64,000 bases of DNA, from positions 238,668-302,667 of the forward strand of contig NZ_MRDM01000008.1 of assembly GCF_002008165.1 (NCBI RefSeq), given 5' to 3'. A program made the position numbers and the translations under genes. This DNA is from Rhizobium laguerreae. Lineage in GTDB: Bacteria > Pseudomonadota > Alphaproteobacteria > Rhizobiales > Rhizobiaceae. How positions within the stretch are numbered: position 1 is the first letter of the stretch; each line of letters opens with the position of its first letter. Positions 48,782-58,814 of this stretch are shown piece by piece. The notes below the pieces were generated by a model. The model was not told the origin of the DNA. It searched no databases and was given only the letters and a program-made list of their open reading frames with translations.

Positions 48782-49892
48782 TTTCGATGCCTTCGAGAAT
48801 TTTTTCAGCCCGTTTCTTCCAGGAATACTGAGCCTTAAATTTGGCCAATGATTGCTTGCTCAATCGCTCCCTGAACTGGTCGTCCCCGGCAAGGCTCTGG
48901 ATCGCGTCCGTCCAACCGTCAATATCGTCCGGCGGAACTAACAGCGCATCCTCGCCCGCCTGCAGAACCTCGCGAAGAACCGGCAGATCCGAGCAAATAA
49001 TAGCGCGTCCCGCGGCCATATATTCGAAAATCTTGAGAGGAGACATCCATCTGGACGTGTCACCGCCTCCGCCCGCAACAGCCACTTTGCGCTGATATGG
49101 CGCCAATAAGACGTCAAATGATTGAAGATAGGACGGGACCAACTTAGGCGCGACATGGCCCAAGAACTTTAAATTCCGTAATTGTACAAATGTGCGCTTC
49201 CAATGGTCGACATCTTCTGCATTGCCACCGACGATGGAGAATTCGATTTCGGGCAAACGCGAGGCAACTGCACCGATTACCTCAATACCTCGACCGGGAT
49301 AGAGGTGACCTGCATAGCCGACGCTCAAGCTCGATGTGTTCGCGCGGGCCGGCTCCCGCTCAGGAATTTCGTCTGCTCCGTCTGGCGCGAGTTCCAGTTT
49401 TCTAGCGTCGATGCCGTAGCGCGATATCATCTCGTCGCGAAGCGCCGAAGAGATGACAACAGTCTTTATATGTTTTTTGTGGATAGTGAGGTTTTTGAAC
49501 TTGCGGATTTTTGAACTCGCAGAGTCCGCAAATACGTCGTGACGTTCGAAAATGACACTAAAGCCCGCATCGGCAGCCAGCCATGCTGCATTCAAGTTTC
49601 GACTGTAGACCAAGGATGGTCGGTGCAGTCGCAAAAGCGCGGCTAGCAGCAGATTCCCTAGCATCGAGCCCAGTCGACCTTCCCCTATTTTTCGCAGCGA
49701 CCGATGCTGAAAATTCCGGCGGACGCCATAGTGATCAAAGGGGTCCTTGACCCAGGACGACCGGTCAGGGGCCGGGGACAATAACGTTACTTGATGGCCT
49801 AACGTTGCCATTGCGTGACACATCTTCATCACATGAACGCTGTTTGCGGCATTCGACGGCACCGGTGAGGATGCAATGTAGACAATTTTCAT
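48768..49892 (-). CDS. Family 4 glycosyltransferase
   Basis: A 374-residue GT-B enzyme: MKIVYIASSPVPSNAANSVH, VYSRNLNAAWLAA, SLSVGYAGHLYPGRGIEVIG and PLKIFEYMAAGRAIICSDLP (donor-site E). Four-nucleotide ATGA-type overlap with the propeller-like gene upstream (49889-49892) and a 14-nt overlap with the next gene. Specificity unknown. Confidence 0.9.
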   Translation of the reverse strand: MKIVYIASSPVPSNAANSVHVMKMCHAMATLGHQVTLLSPAPDRSSWVKDPFDHYGVRRNFQHRSLRKIGEGRLGSMLGNLLLAALLRLHRPSLVYSRNLNAAWLAADAGFSVIFERHDVFADSASSKIRKFKNLTIHKKHIKTVVISSALRDEMISRYGIDARKLELAPDGADEIPEREPARANTSSLSVGYAGHLYPGRGIEVIGAVASRLPEIEFSIVGGNAEDVDHWKRTFVQLRNLKFLGHVAPKLVPSYLQSFDVLLAPYQRKVAVAGGGGDTSRWMSPLKIFEYMAAGRAIICSDLPVLREVLQAGEDALLVPPDDIDGWTDAIQSLAGDDQFRERLSKQSLAKFKAQYSWKKRAEKILEGIENGNE

Positions 49893-51124
49893 CGTGAGTC
49901 CTCGGCCGCATTTTCCGCATTAAAGGGAATGACTGCCATCGCGCGATATCCATTGACGATACAATCAACTACTATCGCACGTTTTTGGCGTGAGTACCGC
50001 GGATGGAGATCACAACGCTCGTCTCCACGATATTCTCCAGGAGAATGAAAGCTGGCCACGGTTTTACGCTGTCGATCGCGCGTATTGGCATAGTACAGGT
50101 GTTGTCGCTGGCGTTTGTCAGGGTATGTGTCGGAAATCCATCCGCAATTGGTGACGGCTGATGGGTGTCCATCCTCCGTAAATATGTCGCCGAGCGCCGC
50201 TATTTTTGCTCCCGTGCCTTCGTCGAAAATATCAAAGTGACAACGCTTATCCGGGGCAAGACCGGTTACAAGCACGCGCCGGTCATCAGTCCAGGTATAA
50301 TGCGACGCGCGAAGATCGCTTGCGATTGAACAAAGGTTGCCTCCACCCCTGTCGGCTGTAATTAAACGGACAACGCCTTTGGCGCCCTCCTGGCTCACAA
50401 TGTGGAACATCTGTATGCGTGTGGAATTCGGCACGAAGTCGAGGTGATTGACGTAATGACACAACGCTTCGTCATCCTTTCCATAGAAATCTGCCAGTTC
50501 CTTGAGGCTAACAACCAGCTTCTTGGCCTGAGTTGATAAATCGACAAGCCAAACGCCCTCTCCGCGAGGTGCTGTGTCGTCCGGAAATCGTTGCTCAGCG
50601 ACGCTAGAATATCCATAGCCCGGACGAAATCGAAAAAGCCGCCCGAAATCCAGGGTGAGACCAAAGCGGAACGTTTCATCGATAGCATAAAGGGGAACGG
50701 TTGAAATCGCCTTTGCATCGCCTGTTTCAACGTCGTGGCTTATGGCGCAAAGCCGATCATTCAAATAACCGTTGAATACTATCGTGCTGCCGTGACCCGG
50801 CCCTCCCCATCGGGCACGACAACCCTGTTGCCAATTCCATGCAATCGTCGTGCCGATGGCCCGATACGCCCTGGTCGGGTTATCGAGCTCGAAGTAGCCA
50901 ATCTCCAGAACTGAGCCCTCTTTCAGCCTGCAGGCTAGCAGTTTCGTTCCGTCGGGACTGATCGGATCAATATCATAATATCCGAAGAACACGTGCGCTT
51001 CTTTCTCGGCAAAAAATCTAGTTCCTTGTGGGACCCTATGCTGCTTGTCGATCGGAAGAAGAGTTGGTAACGACCATCGACGCGCCAATTTGCTAAGCCG
51101 CCGAAGGTAGCGATATAGCATCAC
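49889..51124 (-). CDS. Beta-propeller-like protein in glycan locus, unknown function
   Basis: A 411-residue protein without a signal peptide. Repeated strand clusters of the type 'F-x-x-D-P-I-S-P-D-G-T-K-L-L-A' (FFGYYDIDPISPDGTKLLAC), VEIGYFELDN-like, LYAIDETFRFGLTLDFGRLF, HYVNHLDFVPNSTRIQMFHI and HPSAVTNCGWISDTYPDKRQ suggest a five- to seven-bladed propeller like those of oligogalacturonate-lyase or WD40-like proteins. It is overlapped on both sides by glycosyltransferase genes, so it must serve the same glycan, perhaps as a lyase, binder or scaffold. No enzyme family is assigned. Confidence 0.68.
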   Translation of the reverse strand: MMLYRYLRRLSKLARRWSLPTLLPIDKQHRVPQGTRFFAEKEAHVFFGYYDIDPISPDGTKLLACRLKEGSVLEIGYFELDNPTRAYRAIGTTIAWNWQQGCRARWGGPGHGSTIVFNGYLNDRLCAISHDVETGDAKAISTVPLYAIDETFRFGLTLDFGRLFRFRPGYGYSSVAEQRFPDDTAPRGEGVWLVDLSTQAKKLVVSLKELADFYGKDDEALCHYVNHLDFVPNSTRIQMFHIVSQEGAKGVVRLITADRGGGNLCSIASDLRASHYTWTDDRRVLVTGLAPDKRCHFDIFDEGTGAKIAALGDIFTEDGHPSAVTNCGWISDTYPDKRQRQHLYYANTRDRQRKTVASFHSPGEYRGDERCDLHPRYSRQKRAIVVDCIVNGYRAMAVIPFNAENAAEDSR

Positions 51125-52101
51125 GTTCTCTTCCCAGCGACTTCTCGGAAAAGCACTGCATATTCTTCCGCCGCCCTCTTGACAGAGAAATAGGATCTTT
51201 CGAGGGAAAGCCTGTCACATAGCACTTGATAACGGCTTCGCGCCTGTCCGATCGTTTTTGACAGATCACTTTCATCGAGAGGAAGGCCAAAGTGAGACGC
51301 GAGTTCAGCGCCGCTACCGGGGCCGTCTCCGTATAATACAGGCACTCCTCCCGCTAGCGCTTCAATCATGGAGTTTGGGCAAGGATCCATGATGGCCGGA
51401 TGCGCAAAGAAATGCGCAGCTTTCATATGCTCAACCATTTCAGCATGGGAAAGGGTTCCTAACTGCTTTACTCGGGCAGGAGGCACGCCTTCGCGCCAGT
51501 GCCCTGCGAAGGTAAGTTCGACATCATCGAGTTCCGACAGTTGCGCGAGAAGGTCGTGCCGCTTTGTTTTTCTGGTAGAAAATGCGGAGGCAAATATTCT
51601 CAACGGGTGCAAATCGTTGTGCGTGGTATAGCCTATGTCGACAAATCGTTGATCCGCACCGTTCCTGATCACACGGCTTCTGCGCGGTCTGAAATTATTC
51701 TGAAGAAATATTTCACGTTGATAGTCACTTTGGAAAATGACGTAGTTTGCATTCGCCAGAATAGAGAGCGTCTTCCGATCACGTAGGCGGTCTGCCGAAA
51801 ACCACCATGCAAGGCCACCGCGCTTCGCGCTGTGGCGACGTAGATTGACAGCTCTTACGACGACGGGAAGCGAAGAGCTCGTACCAAGCAAATCGTCGGC
51901 AAACTGCTGCTCTATCTGCTGTGAGCCACTTCCCGGTCCTCGGCTTGTCTGGTTGAGAAATACCAGATCAACATTCTTCTCCATGGAAAACACGAGTTCC
52001 ATACCGTGTGTTTCAGCAAGCTCACCATATAAAGCGCGAAGAAAAGTGTTGGCTCCCCCCCAGGGGGCATCAGTCGTTTCGTAACCGCAAAAGATTTTCA
52101 T
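51121..52101 (-). CDS. Family 4 glycosyltransferase
   Basis: A 326-residue enzyme: MKIFCGYETTDAPWGGANTF at the N terminus, VIFQSDYQREIFLQNNF, then FASAFSTRKTKRHDLLAQLS, ELTFAGHWREGVPPARVKQL and FAHPAIMDPCPNSMIEALAG (EX7E-like). Shorter than typical GT4. It is part of the continuous minus-strand transferase run. Confidence 0.85.
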   Translation of the reverse strand: MKIFCGYETTDAPWGGANTFLRALYGELAETHGMELVFSMEKNVDLVFLNQTSRGPGSGSQQIEQQFADDLLGTSSSLPVVVRAVNLRRHSAKRGGLAWWFSADRLRDRKTLSILANANYVIFQSDYQREIFLQNNFRPRRSRVIRNGADQRFVDIGYTTHNDLHPLRIFASAFSTRKTKRHDLLAQLSELDDVELTFAGHWREGVPPARVKQLGTLSHAEMVEHMKAAHFFAHPAIMDPCPNSMIEALAGGVPVLYGDGPGSGAELASHFGLPLDESDLSKTIGQARSRYQVLCDRLSLERSYFSVKRAAEEYAVLFREVAGKRT

Positions 52102-52132
52102 AAGATCCTACTTGCGTTGCCGCGGAATCAGT

Positions 52133-53461
52133 TCAGGAGCCTGTCACCAAGAAACAGGATTCGTCGAGCCGAGCCAGCTTTACTCGTTTCAATCCGGGGA
52201 TTGCGGCCGAAAGATCGGTAAGCGTTCGCGACATTTCCTCCAAAGAGACATGGGGAGATTTCCTGAGGATGTATTCGTCAGCGACATCCGCAGCAGGCGA
52301 CCTTCGCTTGCGTCTCCAACTGTCAAAGCGAAATTTGAGAGCCGAAGTCGAGCTGGGAACCCTGATTTTTTTCAGTTCGGGAATCAACTGCTGCCAACAG
52401 GTTTCGTTGCCGGTATTAAAGACATATTGCTCGTATAGGTGTCGGATATCCATTCGTTTGCGACTAAGATCGTCGATGCCGGCCAAGACGTCGTGGATCT
52501 GCTTTGTCAGTTCGGACTCGGAATGGGCTGTCAAGCTGCAAGCATATGGACGTTCTGTCTCGATGTCGCGATCCACGAACGGGCGAAAGGCGATTGCCGG
52601 GTGACCCGCGGCGAAGGCTTCGATCGACGTGGTGCAGTAATGGTGAATGATGACTTTGCTGCCCATGATCCACGGTTGAATATCACCTTCGGACTCGACG
52701 ATGATGTTCTCATAACCCTGAGCTGCAGAAACCCAGAGATCCACGTTCTCGGACGGATGCGGCCTCAAAACCACTTTTGCGTCGCCGACCGAGCTGGCAA
52801 TGGCCGGCAACGCCGCTAGGAACGCATCTAGTACATCCTGCTTGAAACGGATATAGCGTCGGAAGAATGCATCCTCCGCCTCATTCTGAATAAATTTCTT
52901 GTCGCGCAGCGAAGCCAGATAAGTTTCGGCACCCGAGAAGTGGTTGCAGGCAGCAAAACTTGAGACAATCAGGACATAGTCACCCAGTCGCGATTTGATC
53001 GCCTGAACCTGCCTCTGATGAACCGACCTCAGCTCCGGTCTCAGGACATCGAAGCGCAGATTGCCAGTGATGGACGATCTAAGCTTTTCGGGAGCGGCAT
53101 TGCGCACCACCTTGTCATGATGTCGACCCCACGTGAAGTAGGTCTCGATGCAATCCAGGGTCGCGGTTGATAACCGCGTGCGCGAGTAGATTTCGTCGGA
53201 AAACGTCACTAGGCCTTCCTCGTCCATGACAACGACCTTTACCCCGCGGCTGTTGAGATCCCGATACTGACGCTCGAAATTTGCCTGAGCACCAATGCCG
53301 AGAAAAATTCCTCCGCCGTATTTGCGAGCAATTGACGTGACCTCCTTCTTGCGTCCGATGACAACGTTGAAACCGGACAACGCCGCCGTAGCTGCAAGAA
53401 GAGTCTTGGCTGTCGCCTCTCGAACGTGGACGTCGATCGGCAGAAAAAGCGTCGTCTTCAT
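52133..53461 (-). CDS. Surface carbohydrate biosynthesis protein (SCB-like)
   Basis: A 442-residue protein resembling the 'surface carbohydrate biosynthesis' family and CDP-glycerol glycerophosphotransferase-like folds: TLFLPIDVHVREATAKTLLA, GGGIFLGIGAQANFERQYRD, VVVMDEEGLVTFSD, KVVLRPHPSENVDLW, IIHHYCTTSIEAFAAGHPAI. The RPHPSE and HHYCTTSIE blocks are typical of phosphosugar/phosphopolyol transferases on capsule pathways. Likely a transferase acting on the repeating unit; donor unknown. Confidence 0.78.
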   Translation of the reverse strand: MKTTLFLPIDVHVREATAKTLLAATAALSGFNVVIGRKKEVTSIARKYGGGIFLGIGAQANFERQYRDLNSRGVKVVVMDEEGLVTFSDEIYSRTRLSTATLDCIETYFTWGRHHDKVVRNAAPEKLRSSITGNLRFDVLRPELRSVHQRQVQAIKSRLGDYVLIVSSFAACNHFSGAETYLASLRDKKFIQNEAEDAFFRRYIRFKQDVLDAFLAALPAIASSVGDAKVVLRPHPSENVDLWVSAAQGYENIIVESEGDIQPWIMGSKVIIHHYCTTSIEAFAAGHPAIAFRPFVDRDIETERPYACSLTAHSESELTKQIHDVLAGIDDLSRKRMDIRHLYEQYVFNTGNETCWQQLIPELKKIRVPSSTSALKFRFDSWRRKRRSPAADVADEYILRKSPHVSLEEMSRTLTDLSAAIPGLKRVKLARLDESCFLVTGS

Positions 53462-53555
53462 TCGGGTTCATCCATTCATTTCGGCAGATGTACCATCCGA
53501 CCCTTGCGTCATTGTGTGTCGTGTCGCCCCCTAGCAGACGGCGACCAGAAAATGC

Positions 53556-54584
53556 TTAGGCCGGCATATGGTAATAGTCGAGATACCACTCGACAAACCG
53601 CCTTACGCCCTCCAAAACGGGCACGGACGGCTTATAGCCAAAGTCTCTCTCCAGCTTTTCGACATCTGCGTATGTATCTGGCACATCACCGGGCTGCAGG
53701 GGGAGCAGCTCCTTGATCGCCTTCTTCTGAAGGACGTCCTCGATCGCCTCTATGTAAGAGTTGAGATGAACGGGGTTGTTGTTTCCGATGTTGTATATGC
53801 GATAGGGCGCAGAGCTGGACGAGGGATCCGGAGCCTCGCCGCTCCAATCCATATCGGGTCGAGCTGGCTGATCGCTGGCGCGAATGACGCCTTCGGCGAT
53901 ATCATCGACGAATGTGAAGTCTCGCGTGTGATTGCCGCGGTTGAAAACCTGGATAGGCTTCCCCTCAAGGATATTTTTCGTGAACTTGAAGAGGGCCATG
54001 TCGGGCCGACCCCAAGGGCCATAGACCGTGAAGAAGCGAAGTCCGGTGGTCGGCAGGTTGAACAGATGGGAATAGCTGTGAGCCATCAATTCGTTTGCCC
54101 GTTTCGTGGCAGCGTAGAATTGGAGGGGATGGTCGGCGATATCATGTTCCCTGAACGGCATTTTTTTGTTCGCGCCGTAGACGCTTGACGTGGAAGCATA
54201 TGTCAGATGGGCGCTGCCGGCATGCCGGCATGCCTCCAATATATTCGTGAATCCGATAAGATTGCTCTCGACATAGGCATGTGGATTTTCAATGCTGTAG
54301 CGAACGCCCGCTTGAGCGGCCAGATGAATCACCCGATCGAAATGGCCGATAGCGAAACAATCGTTTACTGCGGCAGCATCTGCGAGATTCGCCCTGACTA
54401 ACTGGAAGCTGCCTCCCTGTCTCCCGGACGTTCCCTCCAGCATCGAGACGCGTTTTTCCTTCAGAGCTGGATCGTAATAATCGTTGACGATATCGAAACC
54501 CACGACGTGATCGCCCCTCTCGATCAACCGCTTCGTGACGTGATAGCCGATGAATCCAGCGCTGCCTGTAACCAAGATCTTCAT
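53556..54584 (-). CDS. lpsL: UDP-glucuronate 4-epimerase (LpsL type)
   Basis: A 342-residue extended short-chain dehydrogenase converting UDP-GlcA to UDP-GalA. Motifs: [20 protein letters not shown] (NAD site), [17 protein letters not shown] (typical of the family), [36 protein letters not shown] and [15 protein letters not shown] (Tyr-x3-Lys). It starts the minus-strand gene block, divergent from the nonulosonate operon. Confidence 0.92.
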   Translation of the reverse strand: MKILVTGSAGFIGYHVTKRLIERGDHVVGFDIVNDYYDPALKEKRVSMLEGTSGRQGGSFQLVRANLADAAAVNDCFAIGHFDRVIHLAAQAGVRYSIENPHAYVESNLIGFTNILEACRHAGSAHLTYASTSSVYGANKKMPFREHDIADHPLQFYAATKRANELMAHSYSHLFNLPTTGLRFFTVYGPWGRPDMALFKFTKNILEGKPIQVFNRGNHTRDFTFVDDIAEGVIRASDQPARPDMDWSGEAPDPSSSSAPYRIYNIGNNNPVHLNSYIEAIEDVLQKKAIKELLPLQPGDVPDTYADVEKLERDFGYKPSVPVLEGVRRFVEWYLDYYHMPA

Positions 54585-54965
54585 ATCAAAAAAACCTCAT
54601 ATCGTATTGATCACACCACAATGCCTTTGCGCGAACTATCGTCATCATCGGAACCATATCATCATACTGCATGTGAGCCGCTCCGTTGTGCATTCTTCGT
54701 GATTGTGTCCTCTCATGCATCCCATTGACGATAATAGCGGCATTCTCGATTGTTGCTGTTAAGGGATGGTTGTTGCGGGATCAAGGTCTTACCGCTAAAC
54801 AGGCTCACTCCGATGACTGGTCTTTCGCCGCACGCTTGTCATCTTCTCGCCTGTCGGGCTAACAACAGTGAATATTTTGTGAAGCAAGCGTCTGTCTGCC
54901 CGGGAGAACCTGCTGCACAAAGCTTGAGCTAACAAGAAAAACTGCGGCCAGAGGATGGTCATTTG
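54585..54965. other. Divergent promoter region (lpsL / neuB)
   Basis: 381 nt between divergent operons, AT-richer than the flanks, with no gene. Both operon promoters should lie here. I see no clear operator or riboswitch. Confidence 0.5.
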
Positions 54966-56018
54966 ATGAGGACGCGAACAATTAAGATTGAAAATCGCCT
55001 GGTCGGGGACGGTTATCCGTGTTTCGTCATCGGTGAAATCGCGCAAGCGCATGACGGCAGTTTGGGCACCGCGCATGCCTACATCGATGCATTGGCCAGA
55101 GCTGGCGTCGATGCCATTAAATTTCAGACACATATCGCAAGTGCAGAATCATCGCCCGATGAGAAGTTTCGAATCAATGTTTTCCCGCAGGATGGCAGCC
55201 GATACGATTATTGGAAGCGCATGGAGTTTTCCAAGGATCAATGGCACAGTCTATTCGAGCACGCGCGCCGGAAGAATCTGATCTTTTTGTCATCTCCGTT
55301 CTCGTTTGAAGCTGTCGATTTGCTTGAGGCGCTGGGCGTTCCCGCCTGGAAAGTGGGATCTGGTGAGGTGACGAACCTGCCCATGCTAAAAAAAATGGCG
55401 GCGACGGGTAAGCCTGTGCTCATCTCCAGCGGAATGTCCAGTTGGTCGGATATGGATGAGGCCGTCTCAACAGTCACCGACAATGGCGGCCAGGTCGCCC
55501 TGTTTCAGTGTACGACCTCCTATCCGTGCCCTCCGGAGAAAATCGGGCTGAATGTCATCGGGGAACTGCAAACTCGCTACCTGCGACCTGTTGGTCTTTC
55601 GGACCATTCCGGGACGATCTATCCCAGCCTCGCAGCCGTGACGCTGGGAGCCAAACTGATTGAAGTTCACGCCGTATTTTCAAAAGACTGCTTCGGACCG
55701 GATGTCGGGGCGTCGTTGACTATCCCTGCACTGACCCAGCTCGTGGAGGGTATCCGTTACATAGAGGCGATGGCTAATTCTCCACTCGACAAGGATGCGG
55801 AGGCGCGTGAACTGGAAGAGCTGCGACTTCTTTTCGGAAAAAGCCTGTACACGAGGGGAGACTTGCCCAAGGGTCACAGGCTGGAAGCCGGCGACATAGC
55901 CCTCAAGAAGCCGGGAACGGGAATCCCTGCGAAAAATATTGATCGCGTCATCGGAAAGAGATTAATACGCGACTATCGCGCGGATGAGCAATTGCATGAG
56001 AGTGACATGGATGACTGA
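54966..56018 (+). CDS. neuB: N-acetylneuraminate synthase-family protein
   Basis: A 350-residue enzyme that condenses phosphoenolpyruvate with an N-acetylated hexosamine (ManNAc-like) to give a nonulosonic acid. The TIM barrel has CFVIGEIAQAHDGSLGTAHA, AIKFQTHIASAESSPDEKFR, WKVGSGEVTNLPMLKKMAA, LISSGMSSWSDMDEAV and VGLSDHSGTIYPSLAAVTLG. The C-terminal antifreeze-like SAF domain follows (KSLYTRGDLPKGHRLEAGDI). The variant EVHAVFSKDCFGPDV replaces the usual 'EKHFTLDR'. The ATG at 54966 has AGAGGA upstream. It overlaps neuC by 8 nt. Confidence 0.9.
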   Translation: MRTRTIKIENRLVGDGYPCFVIGEIAQAHDGSLGTAHAYIDALARAGVDAIKFQTHIASAESSPDEKFRINVFPQDGSRYDYWKRMEFSKDQWHSLFEHARRKNLIFLSSPFSFEAVDLLEALGVPAWKVGSGEVTNLPMLKKMAATGKPVLISSGMSSWSDMDEAVSTVTDNGGQVALFQCTTSYPCPPEKIGLNVIGELQTRYLRPVGLSDHSGTIYPSLAAVTLGAKLIEVHAVFSKDCFGPDVGASLTIPALTQLVEGIRYIEAMANSPLDKDAEARELEELRLLFGKSLYTRGDLPKGHRLEAGDIALKKPGTGIPAKNIDRVIGKRLIRDYRADEQLHESDMDD

Positions 56019-57180
56019 GGGTATCCAAAGGGTCTGCGTGGTCCTGGTCGATCGCGCGAATTATGGGCGGCTCCACCCCGTCATGACGGCGATTAAGGCC
56101 GACGATCATCTGGAACTGGTCACGGTTTGTGCCGGTACCATGCTTCTCGAGCGTTTCGGGCTAGCCGAGAAAGTTGTAGAGGCCGACGGTTTCAATGTGG
56201 AAGGTCGCGTGTTTCTCGAGGTCGAGGGCTCGGTGCCTGTCACGATGGCAAAAAGCATAGGTCTGGGTATCATCGAATTCTCGGCAGAGTTCCAAAGACT
56301 TAAGCCGGATATGGTCCTCTTGATAGGGGACCGGTACGAAGCGCTCGCCGCCGCCATCGCAGCCGCCTACATGAATATTCCGCTGGCGCACATTCAAGGC
56401 GGAGAAGTTTCAGGTTCGATCGACGAAAGCGCCCGCCATGCGATCACGAAGCTTGCGCACCTGCATTTCCCCTCGACTGCGCGTTCGGCGGAGTTCATCA
56501 GACGCATGGGCGAGCGGCCTGACACCGTGCACAATGTTGGATGCCCGTCGGGAGATTACATCCGCCGCCTCGATACCGATCTACCGGGGGACCTGTTCAA
56601 GCACGTGGGGGTGGGAGGTAACCTCACACCAGACCAGCCATTCTTCCTGGTCATTTATCATCCGGTGACCACCGAATTTGGCACCGCGCGTCAGCAGGCG
56701 CAGAATCTCATCGATGCACTGCACACGCTTTCCCACCAGACGGTATGGCTCTGGCCGAACATCGATGCAGGGGCAGATGATATCTCGAAAGCTCTCCGCG
56801 TGTATCGTGAACACAACGAAGCCGCGTGGCTTCATCTCGTAAAGAATCTTAGCCCCACGACGTTCCAGAAGTGCCTGAAGAAAGCTCGGTGCGCTATTGG
56901 CAATTCCTCGAGCTTTGTAAGGGACAGCACCTTCTCCGGCACGCCGGTCGTTCTTGTCGGCGACAGGCAGCTTGGAAGAGAGCACGGCGAAAATCTTATT
57001 TTTGTCGCTTCTGAAAAGGATGACATCCTGAAGGCTATCAATTTCCAGATCGAGCACGGGAGATATCCCACAAGCACTCTTTATGGAGATGGAACCGCAA
57101 GCTCTCAAATCGTTGAAGCGATCAAAAGCTTTGTTCCATACCGTCAGAAGTCGATTATTCATGCCTATTCAAGCTCATAG
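56011..57180 (+). CDS. neuC: UDP-N-acetylglucosamine 2-epimerase (hydrolysing)
   Basis: A 389-residue GT-B-fold epimerase of the NeuC/LegG type, which turns UDP-GlcNAc (or a related donor) into free ManNAc and UDP. Motifs: VVLVDRANYGRLHPVMTAIK, VLLIGDRYEALAAAIAAAYM, LAHIQGGEVSGSIDESARHA and AIGNSSSFVRDSTFSGTPVV. The ATG at 56011 is favoured by family length; it lies within the end of neuB, and its own end overlaps the next gene by 20 nt. Confidence 0.9.
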   Translation: MTEGIQRVCVVLVDRANYGRLHPVMTAIKADDHLELVTVCAGTMLLERFGLAEKVVEADGFNVEGRVFLEVEGSVPVTMAKSIGLGIIEFSAEFQRLKPDMVLLIGDRYEALAAAIAAAYMNIPLAHIQGGEVSGSIDESARHAITKLAHLHFPSTARSAEFIRRMGERPDTVHNVGCPSGDYIRRLDTDLPGDLFKHVGVGGNLTPDQPFFLVIYHPVTTEFGTARQQAQNLIDALHTLSHQTVWLWPNIDAGADDISKALRVYREHNEAAWLHLVKNLSPTTFQKCLKKARCAIGNSSSFVRDSTFSGTPVVLVGDRQLGREHGENLIFVASEKDDILKAINFQIEHGRYPTSTLYGDGTASSQIVEAIKSFVPYRQKSIIHAYSSS

Positions 57181-58114
57181 CACCCTCATCCTGGAGCCAG
57201 ACAATTACAGCTCCGACGCCCTGGCGATCTATGGGAGGTTGGGTAACGTGTGGCTTGGCCATGCCCCCGAAAAAGCCGCTGTATCGCTTCTTGTCGTTCG
57301 GCTGGGGCGGGTTATCGACGCGGCGTTGCTCGACGAATTCCCGTCTTTATGCGCGATCGCCTCCCCGACAACGGGTCTTAATCACATCGATCTGGTCGAG
57401 TGCGAGCGGCGGGACATCCGCGTTTTTTCTCTCGCCGACTGCCGCGATGCGATCTCGAAAGTCACCTCCACATCCGAACTGGCACTCGGACTGATGATCG
57501 CGTTGCTGCGCAATATTCCGCTTGCGGCAGAGGATGTTAGCCGTCGCGGAAACTGGAACCGAGATGTCTTTCGCTCGCGCCAACTGTCACGATTGACTTT
57601 GGGCATCATCGGAATTGGTCGCCTCGGTGGGCATATGTGCGGCTACGCAAGAGCGCTGGAAATGAAAGTTTTGGCTTACGACCCGTATCAGAACGAGGAA
57701 CGATTCGACGAACTTGGCGCGTCGAGGATGGACCTCATTCCGCTTTTGCAGGCCGCGGATATTGTCACCGTGCATGCATCGTTGAGAGATGACAATCGCA
57801 ATCTGCTGAGCACAAGGGAGATCGGCGCGATGCGCCCGCACGCCCTGCTCGTCAACACGGCTAGGGGCGGTCTTGTCGATGAGCACGCCGTTGCGTCCGC
57901 GTTGCAGGAGCGACGTCTAGGAGGCTACGCGGCAGACGTGCTCGCCGACGAGCACAAAGAGCCTCGTTGGTTGGAGAACTCGCCTGTTTTCCAGGCGGCT
58001 GCGCGAGGCCTGAACGTTTTGCTGACACCCCACATCGGCGGCTGCACCACGGACGCCATGCACCTGACAGAAGAAAGACTTGCCGGTGTCGTTTACGATT
58101 GCATGGAGGGGTGA
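57161..58114 (+). CDS. D-2-hydroxyacid dehydrogenase in nonulosonate operon
   Basis: A 317-residue NAD-dependent dehydrogenase of the D-3-phosphoglycerate/D-lactate type. Nucleotide site: LTLGIIGIGRLGGHMCGYAR; catalytic Arg in LLVNTARGGLVDEHAV; acidic residue in the ADVLADEHKEP block; catalytic His in LLTPHIGGCTTDAM. All appear intact. It overlaps neuC by 20 nt and precedes neuA by 4 nt, so it must serve the same sugar pathway. Its substrate is unclear; oxidising or reducing a 2-keto or 2-hydroxy sugar acid is a guess. Confidence 0.88.
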   Translation: MPIQAHSTLILEPDNYSSDALAIYGRLGNVWLGHAPEKAAVSLLVVRLGRVIDAALLDEFPSLCAIASPTTGLNHIDLVECERRDIRVFSLADCRDAISKVTSTSELALGLMIALLRNIPLAAEDVSRRGNWNRDVFRSRQLSRLTLGIIGIGRLGGHMCGYARALEMKVLAYDPYQNEERFDELGASRMDLIPLLQAADIVTVHASLRDDNRNLLSTREIGAMRPHALLVNTARGGLVDEHAVASALQERRLGGYAADVLADEHKEPRWLENSPVFQAAARGLNVLLTPHIGGCTTDAMHLTEERLAGVVYDCMEG

Positions 58115-58118
58115 GCCG

Positions 58119-58814
58119 ATGACGAAGGTGCTCGGGATATTGCCCGCACGGGGCGGCTCGAAGGGGGTATTTCGCAAGAACGTCCGACCATTGCTGGGAA
58201 AGCCGCTGATCGCGTGGGCTGCCTCGGCGTTGGCATGCTCTAAGCGGGTGTCACGGGCAATATGTTCAACTGATGACGAGGAGATCGCAAGCGCGGCGGT
58301 CGCCGCCGGCCTTGAGGTTCCCTGGATTAGACCATCGGAGATCGCAAGCGACAAGACACTCGTCGTGGATGTCCTCAATCATGCACTGGAGCGCCTCGCT
58401 GCCGACGGGGACGAAGGATATCACTACGTGGCTCTCGCTCAGGCCACCAGTCCCACGGTAACGGTCGAGGACATCGATGAAGCCATAGAACTCGCCATAC
58501 GCCACGATGCCGACACGGTGCTCACGGGATACGATGCAGGGCAGCGGCATCCGACAACTATGTTTTCCCTCTCCTCAGACAAACAGGTAAATTGGTTGAT
58601 GGATGCCGAGCATCGGATGGCACGCCGGCAGGATTTGGACCCTTATTTTATCCGCACAGGCCTTGTCTACGTCATTAAAAGAGAGACTTTGGTGGAGAGC
58701 CGGTCGATTTATGGGAATCGAGTGTTCTGCATGCCGGTGCCGGAAGCGCGTGCCTTGACGATTGATGACGAGCGCGACTTTGAACTAGCGGAATTCATAT
58801 TGAGGAAACTTTGA
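58119..58814 (+). CDS. neuA: CMP-nonulosonate (acylneuraminate) cytidylyltransferase
   Basis: A 231-residue enzyme that activates the nonulosonic acid with CTP. Motifs: VLGILPARGGSKGVFRKNVR (CTP loop), PLLGKPLIAWAASALA, DKTLVVDVLNHALERL, YHYVALAQATSPTVTVEDID and NGLVYVIKRETL-like region. The start is 4 nt after the dehydrogenase stop. Confidence 0.92.
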   Translation: MTKVLGILPARGGSKGVFRKNVRPLLGKPLIAWAASALACSKRVSRAICSTDDEEIASAAVAAGLEVPWIRPSEIASDKTLVVDVLNHALERLAADGDEGYHYVALAQATSPTVTVEDIDEAIELAIRHDADTVLTGYDAGQRHPTTMFSLSSDKQVNWLMDAEHRMARRQDLDPYFIRTGLVYVIKRETLVESRSIYGNRVFCMPVPEARALTIDDERDFELAEFILRKL

